Positions 1 through 5,304 of a DNA stretch of 5,304 nt are shown here, piece after piece. A model generated the notes under the pieces. That model was not told the DNA's origin. It ran no database searches and worked only from the letters and a program-made list of their open reading frames with translations. The position numbers were made by a program, and so were the translations under genes. The DNA is taken from positions 1 to 5,304 of the forward strand of contig JAICUE010000221.1 of NCBI GenBank assembly GCA_025936015.1. Reading direction: 5' to 3'. Positions within the stretch are counted from its first letter, which is position 1; every line of letters starts with the position of its first letter. This DNA comes from Gemmatimonadaceae bacterium. GTDB lineage: Bacteria > Gemmatimonadota > Gemmatimonadetes > Gemmatimonadales > Gemmatimonadaceae.

Positions 1-1269
1 CCAGACGACCCGGCTCCGCGTCAGGCCTAACGCTCCACCGGCGGCGATGGCGATGATCGCTGCCGCGAGCGCGACGCGGCCGGCCGCCGGCCGCCGCGGC
101 GCGGGGACGACGTGCGCGACCCAGCGCCAGAGATGCCGGATGCCGCCACCGGCCCCGATCAGCGCGACCGGCAGCAGGTACAGCCAGACCCGCACGTACG
201 GAATCCGTCCGCTGAGGAGCAGGAGCAGGGTCGCGGCGAGAATCGCGGCGCCGGCCAGCGAGACGCTCCGGCGCGCCCGCGCACCGCGGAGCACCGTCGC
301 CACGACCAAGCCAACCGCGACGGCGACGGCGAGCCACCACGGCCATCCCCGCGTCCAGTCGCGCCAGACGTCGTCGTAGAACTCCGGCAGCCCGGCGAAG
401 AACGATGCGCGCGACTGCGGACGCACGAACCGGTTCCCGACGATCAGCGCGATGCCGCTGCGCGCGATCACCGGCAGGTACAACACCGCTGTCACACATC
501 CCATCGCCAGCGCCGTCCATTGCAGCCGCTGCGCCATCGCCCGCGGATCGACGACCGTGTCGCCAGCACGTGCCTCCGCCCAGAGCCAGAGGAAGATTCC
601 ACCCAGCGGGTAAAGCATGATCGGGATCGTCCAGATCCCGAGTGCACCGACCACCGCCAGCTCCGCCCACGCGACACTGTTGTCCCGCCGCGGCAGGCGC
701 GCCGCGGTGAGCACCGCGACCAGCGTCAGGCAGCAGAGGATCGTGTAGCCGCGCGCGTTGGTCGAGTAGAGCGTCAGGCTCGCCGACGTCGCGGCGAGCG
801 TCGCGGAGATGAGGGCGGCCGATGGTGAGTACAGCGCGCGTCCCGCCGCCCACACCAGCGGAACCACGAGGATGCCCGCGACGAACGCCGGGAGCCGGAG
901 CACCCACGGCGCACTCCCGAACAGCGCCGCGACAAGGTGAACGAGCAGCGTGTGGAAGAGATGATTGTTCGGAAACCGATAGTCGGAGAGCGACCGTGCG
1001 AGTGGCTGCGACGCGTAGTCGATCCACGTCGCCGCTTCGTCATACCGGATCGGCTGGAAGAGCGGAGCCCATCGAATCACGATCGCGAAGGTCGTGATCG
1101 CGGCAACAGTCAGCCATTCCCACAGCTGCACGCGGCGCAGCGAGTTCACCGCACGTATCCGCAGCTCGTGAGCGTCGCGTTTGAACGCCGGCCGGAGCGC
1201 GCGCAACCGGCCATGCGTCCGGCGATAGACCTCGCACAGCGCGAGCACGACGAGAAGGCTGAAAATCAT
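1..1269 (-). CDS. GT39-like (ArnT/PMT-type) membrane glycosyltransferase, 3' end cut by window
   Basis: Reverse-strand translation from ATG at 1269 gives 423 uninterrupted codons to the window edge, so the C-terminus is missing. The product is a polytopic inner-membrane protein with about ten hydrophobic segments (roughly residues 51-68, 105-142, 150-167, 175-191, 203-230, 252-268, 311-328, 337-353, 360-376, 398-414). After the first long one comes Y-D-E-A-A-T-W (76-82), which matches the acidic motif in the first periplasmic loop that is catalytic in ArnT/PMT-fold enzymes. P-N-N-H-L-F-H-T-L (100-108) and N-A-R-G-Y-T (171-176) are also typical of these bacterial proteins. The family transfers sugars from polyprenyl-phosphate donors to lipids or proteins on the periplasmic side; the acceptor cannot be told here. 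Residues 1-50 are a short hydrophobic stretch followed by an Arg-rich segment, so the true start could be further inside. No good Shine-Dalgarno sequence precedes the ATG, and the start lies only 26 bases beyond the chemoreceptor terminator. Confidence 0.85.
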   Translation of the reverse strand, partial: MIFSLLVVLALCEVYRRTHGRLRALRPAFKRDAHELRIRAVNSLRRVQLWEWLTVAAITTFAIVIRWAPLFQPIRYDEAATWIDYASQPLARSLSDYRFPNNHLFHTLLVHLVAALFGSAPWVLRLPAFVAGILVVPLVWAAGRALYSPSAALISATLAATSASLTLYSTNARGYTILCCLTLVAVLTAARLPRRDNSVAWAELAVVGALGIWTIPIMLYPLGGIFLWLWAEARAGDTVVDPRAMAQRLQWTALAMGCVTAVLYLPVIARSGIALIVGNRFVRPQSRASFFAGLPEFYDDVWRDWTRGWPWWLAVAVAVGLVVATVLRGARARRSVSLAGAAILAATLLLLLSGRIPYVRVWLYLLPVALIGAGGGIRHLWRWVAHVVPAPRRPAAGRVALAAAIIAIAAGGALGLTRSRVVW

Positions 1270-1295
1270 TTCCGCTAACTGTACATGGCCGCCGG

Positions 1296-1341
1296 AAAAA
1301 ACACGATGCGCGGGAGTCTCGAGGACTCCCGCGCATCGTGT
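1296..1341 (-). terminator. Strong intrinsic terminator of the chemoreceptor gene
   Basis: Arms 1301-1318 and 1324-1341 are perfect 18-base inverted complements around a 5-base loop (1319-1323). Read on the minus strand, the stem runs directly into six T residues (1301-1296). It begins 15 bases after the chemoreceptor stop codon. There is no T-run on the plus-strand side, so it acts in one direction only. This is a textbook rho-independent terminator with an unusually long perfect stem. Confidence 0.93.
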
Positions 1342-1356
1342 CTGATTCCGACGGCG

Positions 1357-3159
1357 TCAGGCCGTTACCGGCCGTTCGCTCTCCGATACGGGACGATATG
1401 CCGGTGCCGGGACGCCGTCGCCGATCACCCGGAAGAAGCTCACCTGCCGCTGCAGCGTGTCGGCCTGCGCCGACATCTCCTCGGCCATCGCCGCGAGCTG
1501 TTCGGCGGCGGCGGCGTTGCGCTGGGTGATCTCGTCCACCTGGCCGAGCGCGCGCGTCACCTGCTCGATGCCCGATGCCTGGTCCGACGATGCCGCGGCT
1601 ACCATCTGCACGATGTTCGCGGTCTTCCGAATCGACGGCACCAGCTCCGTGAGCAGCGCACCCGAGGACTCCGCGACTTCCTGACTCGATCCGGTCAGCC
1701 GCGTGATCTCCTTCGCCGCCGCCTGGCTTCGCTCAGCGAGCTTGCGCACTTCGGTCGCGACGACGTTGAACCCGCGGCCATGCTCGCCGGCGCGCGCGGC
1801 TTCGATTGCTGCGTTGAGCGCGAGCAGGTTGGTCTGGTTCGCGATCTCCTCGATGATCGACACCTTGTCGGAGATCGTCTTCATCACCGCGACCATCTGC
1901 TGGATCGCCTGCGCGCTCTCGTCGGCGTCCTTCACGCCCTTGAGCGCCATCTGTTCCATCTCGCGGCTGCTCGTCGCATTGCGCGCGATCGACGTGTTGA
2001 TCTCCTCGAGCGACGATGTCGTCTCCTCGACACTCGCTGCCTCGTCGTTCGCGCCCTCGGACAGGCTCTGCGCCGAGGCGGTGAGCTGCTGCGACGCGGA
2101 GGTGATCGCGGCCGCGCCGGAGCGCATGTCGCCGATCACGCGGGAGAGCGTGCCGATCATCGAGACGAAGGCGTTGGCGAAGCTGTCGTCAGACGAGCGT
2201 GGCGCCACCTGCACGGTGAGGTTGCCCTCGGACATCTGGTCGGCGACCGCGCCCATGTCGCGGAGATACTGCGTCATGTTCGCGAACGCGTTGCCGAAGG
2301 TGTCGCGCTCGGAGCGCGGCGTCACCTGCATCGACAGCTCGCCGCGCGCGATCGCGTTGGCTGCGGCCGACATCTCGCCGAGGTACGCGATCATCTGCTC
2401 CATCGAGCGCAGCAGCTTGCCGATTTCATCGGTGGCCTTGCTCGACACCTTGACCGTCATGTCGCCCTGCGCCAGCCGGTTCGCGACCGCGACAGCTTCG
2501 GCGAGCGGCTCGGTGACCGATCGGGTCGCGAACATCGAGAGCTGCGAGAGCGCGAAGATCACGAGGATCGTGATGAGTCCGAGCAGGAGCAGCGCCGCGT
2601 TCTGCATCCGCGCCGCCGAGGCGAACGACGCGTTGATCGCGACGCGGTTCGCGCTCGTCTGTGCATCGATGATCCCCTGGACCTGATTGAGCAGCTGGCC
2701 CTGTCTGCTCATCCGCTCACGAAGCTGGTCGGTAAGCGCACCGCCGGTCGCCATCGTGCTCGCCACATCGCGTCCGACCACGTAGTAGGCGCGGAAGGCC
2801 GAGTCGAGCCGCGTCAGCACTCCCGGATCGTTCGTCGGCCGTTTGCGCTGCGACTCGATGTCGGCGAGCATGACGTCGCGCAGGCTGTCAGTCTCGGAGA
2901 GCCGCTCCGCCTGGCCGGCGGCCGCGAGGTCGGTGAAGGTCGTGCGAATCGACTCGAGGGTCTGCTTTTCCGACTGGTTGCTCTGCAGCGAGGGGTAATA
3001 ACCCTCTTCGATGCTCGTCAACCGGCTGCCAGTGACCTGTCCCATCGTGAACACGACGACGCACACGAACATCAGTGCGCCGGCGGCCACCCAGGGGAAG
3101 ACCTGAAGTTTTTGACGGAAGGAGAGGCGTTCGAACCGCTCTCGCCAGAACTGAAACAT
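1357..3159 (-). CDS. Methyl-accepting chemotaxis protein with three tandem HAMP units
   Basis: A 600-residue transmembrane chemoreceptor that relays periplasmic signals to a CheA/CheW array. TM1 is about 22-40 and TM2 about 188-207; between them lies a ~147-residue, mostly helical periplasmic domain containing E-E-G-Y-Y-P-S (51-57). Three HAMP-like units follow (about 211-262, 263-303, 304-346), seen from the repeated G-D/E/N-x-T/S-x-x-V motifs at 232, 273 and 312; the second and third are most alike. The signalling tip is canonical: I-A-N-Q-T-N-L-L-A-L-N-A-A-I-E-A-A-R-A-G-E at 439-459, then G-R-G-F-N-V-V-A (461-468). Each arm beside the tip is seven residues shorter than in E. coli Tsr as I remember that sequence, which fits the 34-heptad class. 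Glu/Gln/Ala-rich helices near 375-387 and 549-565 are candidate methylation regions. There is no C-terminal N-W-E-T-F pentapeptide for CheR binding. It lies downstream of, and probably works with, the small binding-protein gene at 3329-3769. The ATG is not preceded by a clear Shine-Dalgarno sequence. Confidence 0.97.
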   Translation of the reverse strand: MFQFWRERFERLSFRQKLQVFPWVAAGALMFVCVVVFTMGQVTGSRLTSIEEGYYPSLQSNQSEKQTLESIRTTFTDLAAAGQAERLSETDSLRDVMLADIESQRKRPTNDPGVLTRLDSAFRAYYVVGRDVASTMATGGALTDQLRERMSRQGQLLNQVQGIIDAQTSANRVAINASFASAARMQNAALLLLGLITILVIFALSQLSMFATRSVTEPLAEAVAVANRLAQGDMTVKVSSKATDEIGKLLRSMEQMIAYLGEMSAAANAIARGELSMQVTPRSERDTFGNAFANMTQYLRDMGAVADQMSEGNLTVQVAPRSSDDSFANAFVSMIGTLSRVIGDMRSGAAAITSASQQLTASAQSLSEGANDEAASVEETTSSLEEINTSIARNATSSREMEQMALKGVKDADESAQAIQQMVAVMKTISDKVSIIEEIANQTNLLALNAAIEAARAGEHGRGFNVVATEVRKLAERSQAAAKEITRLTGSSQEVAESSGALLTELVPSIRKTANIVQMVAAASSDQASGIEQVTRALGQVDEITQRNAAAAEQLAAMAEEMSAQADTLQRQVSFFRVIGDGVPAPAYRPVSESERPVTA

Positions 3160-3177
3160 TCGGTATCGGTGGGGCGG

Positions 3178-3195
3178 GCGCGCTGCTTCGCGCGC
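3178..3195 (-). other. Hairpin in the chemoreceptor leader
   Basis: GCGCGC at 3178-3183 and 3190-3195 pair around a 6-base loop. The hairpin ends 18 bases upstream of the chemoreceptor ATG, so it would fold in the mRNA leader close to the ribosome site. No T-run follows, so it is not an intrinsic terminator. A regulatory role is inference; GC-rich 6-bp stems also arise by chance at this base composition. Confidence 0.3.
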
Positions 3196-3225
3196 TCACT
3201 CGTTCTCACGGAACCACCACGCGTG

Positions 3226-3253
3226 GCATCCGCAGTGAGTTGACGATTCTTTA
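3226..3253 (-). promoter_or_regulatory. Weak candidate sigma-28-like promoter for the chemoreceptor gene
   Basis: On the minus strand, TAAA (3253-3250) is followed after 16 bases by GCGGATGC (3233-3226). The flagellar sigma-28 consensus is TAAA, about 15 bases, then GCCGATAA; five of eight bases of the second element match. The predicted transcript start near 3219 would leave a leader of about 60 bases. Chemoreceptor genes are common members of the sigma-28 regulon, which is the main reason to mention this. A perfect 10-base palindrome, CCACGCGTGG (3217-3226), abuts the element. The match is poor and may be chance. Confidence 0.2.
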
Positions 3254-3303
3254 CGGGGATGGTATCGGCGCGTCGCCGGCGACCGGGCCACGCGCTCGAC
3301 GAC

Positions 3304-3322
3304 GGCCCTCGCGGAAAGGGCC
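3304..3322 (-). terminator. Hairpin after the binding-protein gene, possible weak terminator
   Basis: GGCCCT (3304-3309) pairs with AGGGCC (3317-3322) around a 7-base loop, beginning 6 bases after the stop codon of the binding-protein gene. No T-run follows on the minus strand, so it is at best an inefficient terminator. It could instead protect the 3' end of the upstream message or let partial read-through into the chemoreceptor gene. Confidence 0.35.
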
Positions 3323-3328
3323 GGCCGC

Positions 3329-3769
3329 CTACGGCTCGACGGCGAGCGGCTTCACTCCCCGGCCGATGTCCGCCCCCTTCGAGACGTACCCGATTGCCCC
3401 GGGATTCGAGCGCACGAACGCGACGACGTCGTTCTCACTCTGCTTCTCCGGCGGCGGCACGTCGCGCCCCGAGAAGATCTGCTGCTGCCAGTACGACTTC
3501 ACCTGGGCGACGGACTTGTTCAGCACTGTCCGTGCGAACGCTTCGCGCGTCTTCGCTGCTGTCGGCAGCTCGACCGGTGCGACGGGCTGCCCGCTTTGCC
3601 ATATCACGGTCTTCTTCAGGAACAGCTTCGCCACATCGTCCCTCGGAAGCGCGGAGACCGGGTTCGACGCGTTCACGATCACGGTGAACTCCGGTGCCTG
3701 GGCGGCGAGCGGAGTGGCCAACGCGCCGATCGTCGCGATCAGCGATAACAACGTGCATGTATGCTTCAT
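3329..3769 (-). CDS. Small secreted PstS-like solute-binding protein
   Basis: A 146-residue protein with an N-terminal Sec signal peptide: a Lys at residue 2, a hydrophobic core (about 7-20) and cleavage after A-Q-A, near residue 25. The mature part resembles the short PstS-like periplasmic binding family often labelled 'phosphate ABC transporter substrate-binding protein': D-D-V-A-K-L-F-L-K-K (44-53), a W-Q-S-G-Q-P-V-A-P-V segment (57-66), R-E-A-F-A-R-T-V-L, Y-W-Q-Q-Q-I-F-S-G, and P-G-A-I-G-Y-V near the C-terminus. At about 120 mature residues it is less than half the size of true PstS, and no pstCAB transport genes are in view, so a role in sensing is more likely than transport. The chemoreceptor gene follows 169 bases downstream in the same direction. 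Its ligand is unknown; phosphate or another oxyanion is only a family-based guess. The ATG is chosen because it gives a complete signal peptide; no strong Shine-Dalgarno sequence is visible. Confidence 0.85.
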   Translation of the reverse strand: MKHTCTLLSLIATIGALATPLAAQAPEFTVIVNASNPVSALPRDDVAKLFLKKTVIWQSGQPVAPVELPTAAKTREAFARTVLNKSVAQVKSYWQQQIFSGRDVPPPEKQSENDVVAFVRSNPGAIGYVSKGADIGRGVKPLAVEP

Positions 3770-3848
3770 TGAACTCGGATCTTGCGGTAGGGCGCGACTG
3801 CGTCGTCGCGTATCTGCATGACGGACGGGATGCGATCACCGTCACGGC

Positions 3849-3871
3849 AAAACGCGCATTGGTCGTGCGCG
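3849..3871 (-). terminator. Probable intrinsic terminator after the SGNH hydrolase gene
   Basis: CGCGCA (3853-3858) and TGCGCG (3866-3871) form a perfect 6-bp stem with a 7-base loop, and on the minus strand four T residues (3852-3849) follow directly. It lies about 95 bases downstream of the SGNH stop codon and 80 bases upstream of the binding-protein ATG, in the only gap between these genes. It would separate the carbohydrate-related pair from the sensor unit. The stem and T-run are short, so efficiency is uncertain. Confidence 0.5.
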
Positions 3872-3966
3872 ATCAGCGCGACTCGCCGCGCATCGTCATC
3901 CGACGTGAAAAGAAGTTGGACGCCGTCGCGAAACTCGCCGAACAGTCGCCGAACGCACGTCGCGCG

Positions 3967-4728
3967 CTACTCGATGTCCAGCGCCTCGAGCCAGACGCGC
4001 CGAATCTCGCTCGCGCCCTCCGCCGACGGCTCGACCAGCGATCGCTTCCAGTACCAGCGATGCTCAGGTCCGACGCTCGCTCCATGCCCGAGAAAGTGCG
4101 CATACACATCCCCGACGACCGCGTTCTCGCGCGACGCGGCCGCCTCGCGAATGTGCGCGTTGAGCGCGTCGAGGTGCCTGAGCGGAAGCTTGCCGACATC
4201 CTCGAGCACTCCCGGTATCACTCCGATCCGGTCGGAGGGGTCGTACACCGTCGTCAGGACGAGCCGTGCCCGCGGCAGCCGGTCAACGACGAGATCGAGC
4301 ATCGCGTCGTACGCGCCGGCGATGTCGGTGACGATGCGCTCCATCAGCGACTGCCGCGGCTTCGACGAGTATGCGCTGAGCAGGTCGTTCCCGCCGACGC
4401 TGATCGTCACGATCGCGTCCTCGCTGCTCTCCGCCACCTGGTCGAGCTGGTCGCCGAAGACGTCGCCGATCGTCGCCGCATCGGTCGCGAGGTTCTGCAC
4501 CGACACCCGCGGCCAGCGCGACGCCAGATCGCGTCCGGTGAACTCCGGCCAGCGCGCGTCGTCGTTGCGGACGAGCAGCGAGGCCGCGCCTAACGGTGCG
4601 ACGCTGCCCGCCTCGCTCCGCCGCTCGAGCGCGACCGCGACGTCGATCTCCCCGGCGTCGAGCGCGGGATAGAGATCGATCGACATCGAGTCGCCGAGAG
4701 CGATGTAGTGGATCGCGCCCGCGCTCAC
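3967..4728 (-). CDS. SGNH/GDSL-type hydrolase family protein with altered catalytic blocks
   Basis: A 253-residue protein without signal peptide or membrane segment, so probably cytoplasmic. Block I is Y-I-A-L-G-D-S-M-S (8-16) with Ser14 as expected nucleophile, and block III is S-V-G-G-N-D (110-115) with the oxyanion Asn114. Families of this fold hydrolyse esters, acyl groups or acetyl groups on lipids and glycans. Two blocks are unusual: the block II position reads N-L-A-T-D-A-A-T (79-86), with Ala where Gly is normal, and the C-terminal position reads S-L-V-E-P-S-A-E-G (230-238), where D-x-x-H-P is expected. D207 and H211 (D-V-Y-A-H) could offer an alternative pair. The R-N-D-D-A-R-W-P-E-F-T-G-R-D-L-A segment (54-69) recalls a subgroup of bacterial SGNH proteins I remember only loosely. 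The GTG start overlaps the upstream stop in a GTGA, so translation is likely coupled to the mutarotase-like gene. Confidence 0.85.
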   Translation of the reverse strand: MSAGAIHYIALGDSMSIDLYPALDAGEIDVAVALERRSEAGSVAPLGAASLLVRNDDARWPEFTGRDLASRWPRVSVQNLATDAATIGDVFGDQLDQVAESSEDAIVTISVGGNDLLSAYSSKPRQSLMERIVTDIAGAYDAMLDLVVDRLPRARLVLTTVYDPSDRIGVIPGVLEDVGKLPLRHLDALNAHIREAAASRENAVVGDVYAHFLGHGASVGPEHRWYWKRSLVEPSAEGASEIRRVWLEALDIE

Positions 4729-5304
4729 TGCCCGCTGGCCACCCGGTCCGGCACCGGCAGCGGCTCGTCGACGACTGCCCGCCAGGAGAGCGACCAGCGC
4801 CGCGATTGACCGGGCTCGAGCCAGGCGGCGCTGACGTCGACACCCGCCGCGCTGGCCAGCGCCCCGGGCACGCCGATCGCCGGCTGCAGCGAGACGAGCC
4901 GCGCACTGTTCCCACCGAGCTTCCGCCTGACGTTGAGCCCGATCCGTGAAACGTCGGCCACGTCGAAGCGGAGCTCGAGACGCTGCGCCCCCTCGATCAC
5001 CGTCGCCGTCCCTGTCGGCAGCTCGAAGGACAGGTGACAGGCAAAACGTCCGCCGATCGAATCGGGGACGCTCATGTCGACCAGCTTCTTCGCCGTGCGG
5101 AAGCGCGGCCAGCGATGCTCCGCGCCGACGCCGAGCAGGTCGATTCCCTCCTGCGAGATCACCCGCGACCGGGCGTTGTCGGGAAGGAGCAGCCGGGTCT
5201 GCTCGCCTAACGGCATGGCGACGTTGGCCGCCCAGAGAAAGGGCAGCGGCGCCGAGCCGGTGTTGGTGACCTCGTAGCGCATCGCGATCTCGCCCGGGCG
5301 CGCG
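4725..5304 (-). CDS. Galactose-mutarotase-like protein, C-terminal part only
   Basis: An open frame enters from the right edge and ends with TGA at 4725-4727, giving about 193 visible residues. The ATG at 5282 is probably internal: the seven codons before it are open and continue the same beta-strand, and the sequence from there, M-R-Y-E-V-T-N-T-G-S-A-P-L-P-F-L-W-A-A-N, matches the middle of aldose-1-epimerase/galactose-mutarotase folds ('Y-x-V-x-N-x-G..P..F-x-W-A-x-H'). The C-terminal stretch with L-Q-P-A-I-G-V-P and A-A-W-L-E-P-G-Q-S-R-R-W also fits such carbohydrate-active beta-sandwich proteins. Asn stands at the position where a conserved His is usual in active mutarotases, so catalytic activity is doubtful from this part. 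The protein may bind or modify a sugar; the substrate cannot be inferred. It is the upstream partner of the SGNH gene through a 4-base overlap. Confidence 0.65.
   Translation of the reverse strand, partial: ARPGEIAMRYEVTNTGSAPLPFLWAANVAMPLGEQTRLLLPDNARSRVISQEGIDLLGVGAEHRWPRFRTAKKLVDMSVPDSIGGRFACHLSFELPTGTATVIEGAQRLELRFDVADVSRIGLNVRRKLGGNSARLVSLQPAIGVPGALASAAGVDVSAAWLEPGQSRRWSLSWRAVVDEPLPVPDRVASGQ

Noticed and set aside
76..94. GC-only inverted repeat, 9-base arms around one base
   Set aside because: It lies inside the glycosyltransferase reading frame in an Ala/Arg/Pro/Gly codon run and is explained by low-complexity GC-rich coding sequence.
112..828. Plus-strand open frame of 238 codons
   Set aside because: It is antisense to the membrane glycosyltransferase; its product is extremely rich in Arg, Pro, Asp and Gln without any motif.
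1285..3243. Very long plus-strand open frame (652 codons) opposite the chemoreceptor, and a second of 327 codons
   Set aside because: Both lie antisense to a gene with unmistakable chemoreceptor motifs; the translations are Arg/His-rich or Ala/Ser-rich with no recognisable domain, as expected for antisense frames in high-GC DNA.
3240..3268. Plus-strand TTGACG, 17 bases, TATCGG, resembling a sigma-70 promoter
   Set aside because: The -10 match is only three of six, and it would drive transcription only antisense to the binding-protein gene, with no plus-strand gene to serve.
3694..4672. Two long plus-strand frames (299 and 284 codons) across the SGNH gene
   Set aside because: They are antisense to the SGNH hydrolase, which has recognisable G-D-S and G-G-N-D blocks. 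The part over the gap at 3780-3966 looks mildly protein-like but runs into the antisense region without a break.
1..5304. CRISPR arrays, tRNA or rRNA genes, insertion sequences, phage or integrase genes
   Set aside because: I looked for regularly spaced repeats, cloverleaf or rRNA-like stretches, and transposase-type frames on both strands and saw none.

Overview
The window is high-GC bacterial DNA in which every gene I can support lies on the minus strand, so the genes read from right to left. The organism is probably an environmental Gram-negative bacterium: one product has a Sec signal peptide ending in A-Q-A, one is a chemoreceptor with a periplasmic domain, and one is a polytopic glycosyltransferase. 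The repeated heptamer GTTAGGC and the mix of genes make me think of Gemmatimonadota, but that is an impression, not a demonstrated assignment.

Layout in the order of transcription. (a) 5304-4725: the C-terminal part of a galactose-mutarotase-like protein whose start lies outside the window. (b) 4728-3967: an SGNH/GDSL-type hydrolase whose GTG start overlaps the preceding stop by 4 bases, making a translationally coupled pair. (c) 3966-3770: a non-coding gap with a probable short intrinsic terminator at 3849-3871, which separates this pair from the next unit. (d) 3769-3329: a small secreted PstS-like solute-binding protein. (e) 3328-3160: a 169-base gap with hairpins and a weak candidate sigma-28-like promoter. 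(f) 3159-1357: a methyl-accepting chemoreceptor with a helical periplasmic domain, three tandem HAMP units and a signalling hairpin two heptads shorter in total than that of E. coli Tsr. (g) 1341-1296: a very strong intrinsic terminator. (h) 1269-1: the first 423 residues of a multi-spanning membrane glycosyltransferase of the ArnT/PMT (GT39-like) type, cut by the window edge.

The most interesting unit is (d)+(f). A small periplasmic binding protein and a membrane receptor with a 'YYPS'-type helical sensor domain lie next to each other in the same direction, which suggests that the binding protein presents a ligand to the receptor, as a two-part sensor. The second point of interest is the SGNH protein: it keeps the nucleophile Ser and the block III Asn, but lacks the usual block II Gly and the usual C-terminal Asp-x-x-His. 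The glycosyltransferase appears to be a separate function, though its start is so close to the chemoreceptor terminator that its promoter is hard to place.
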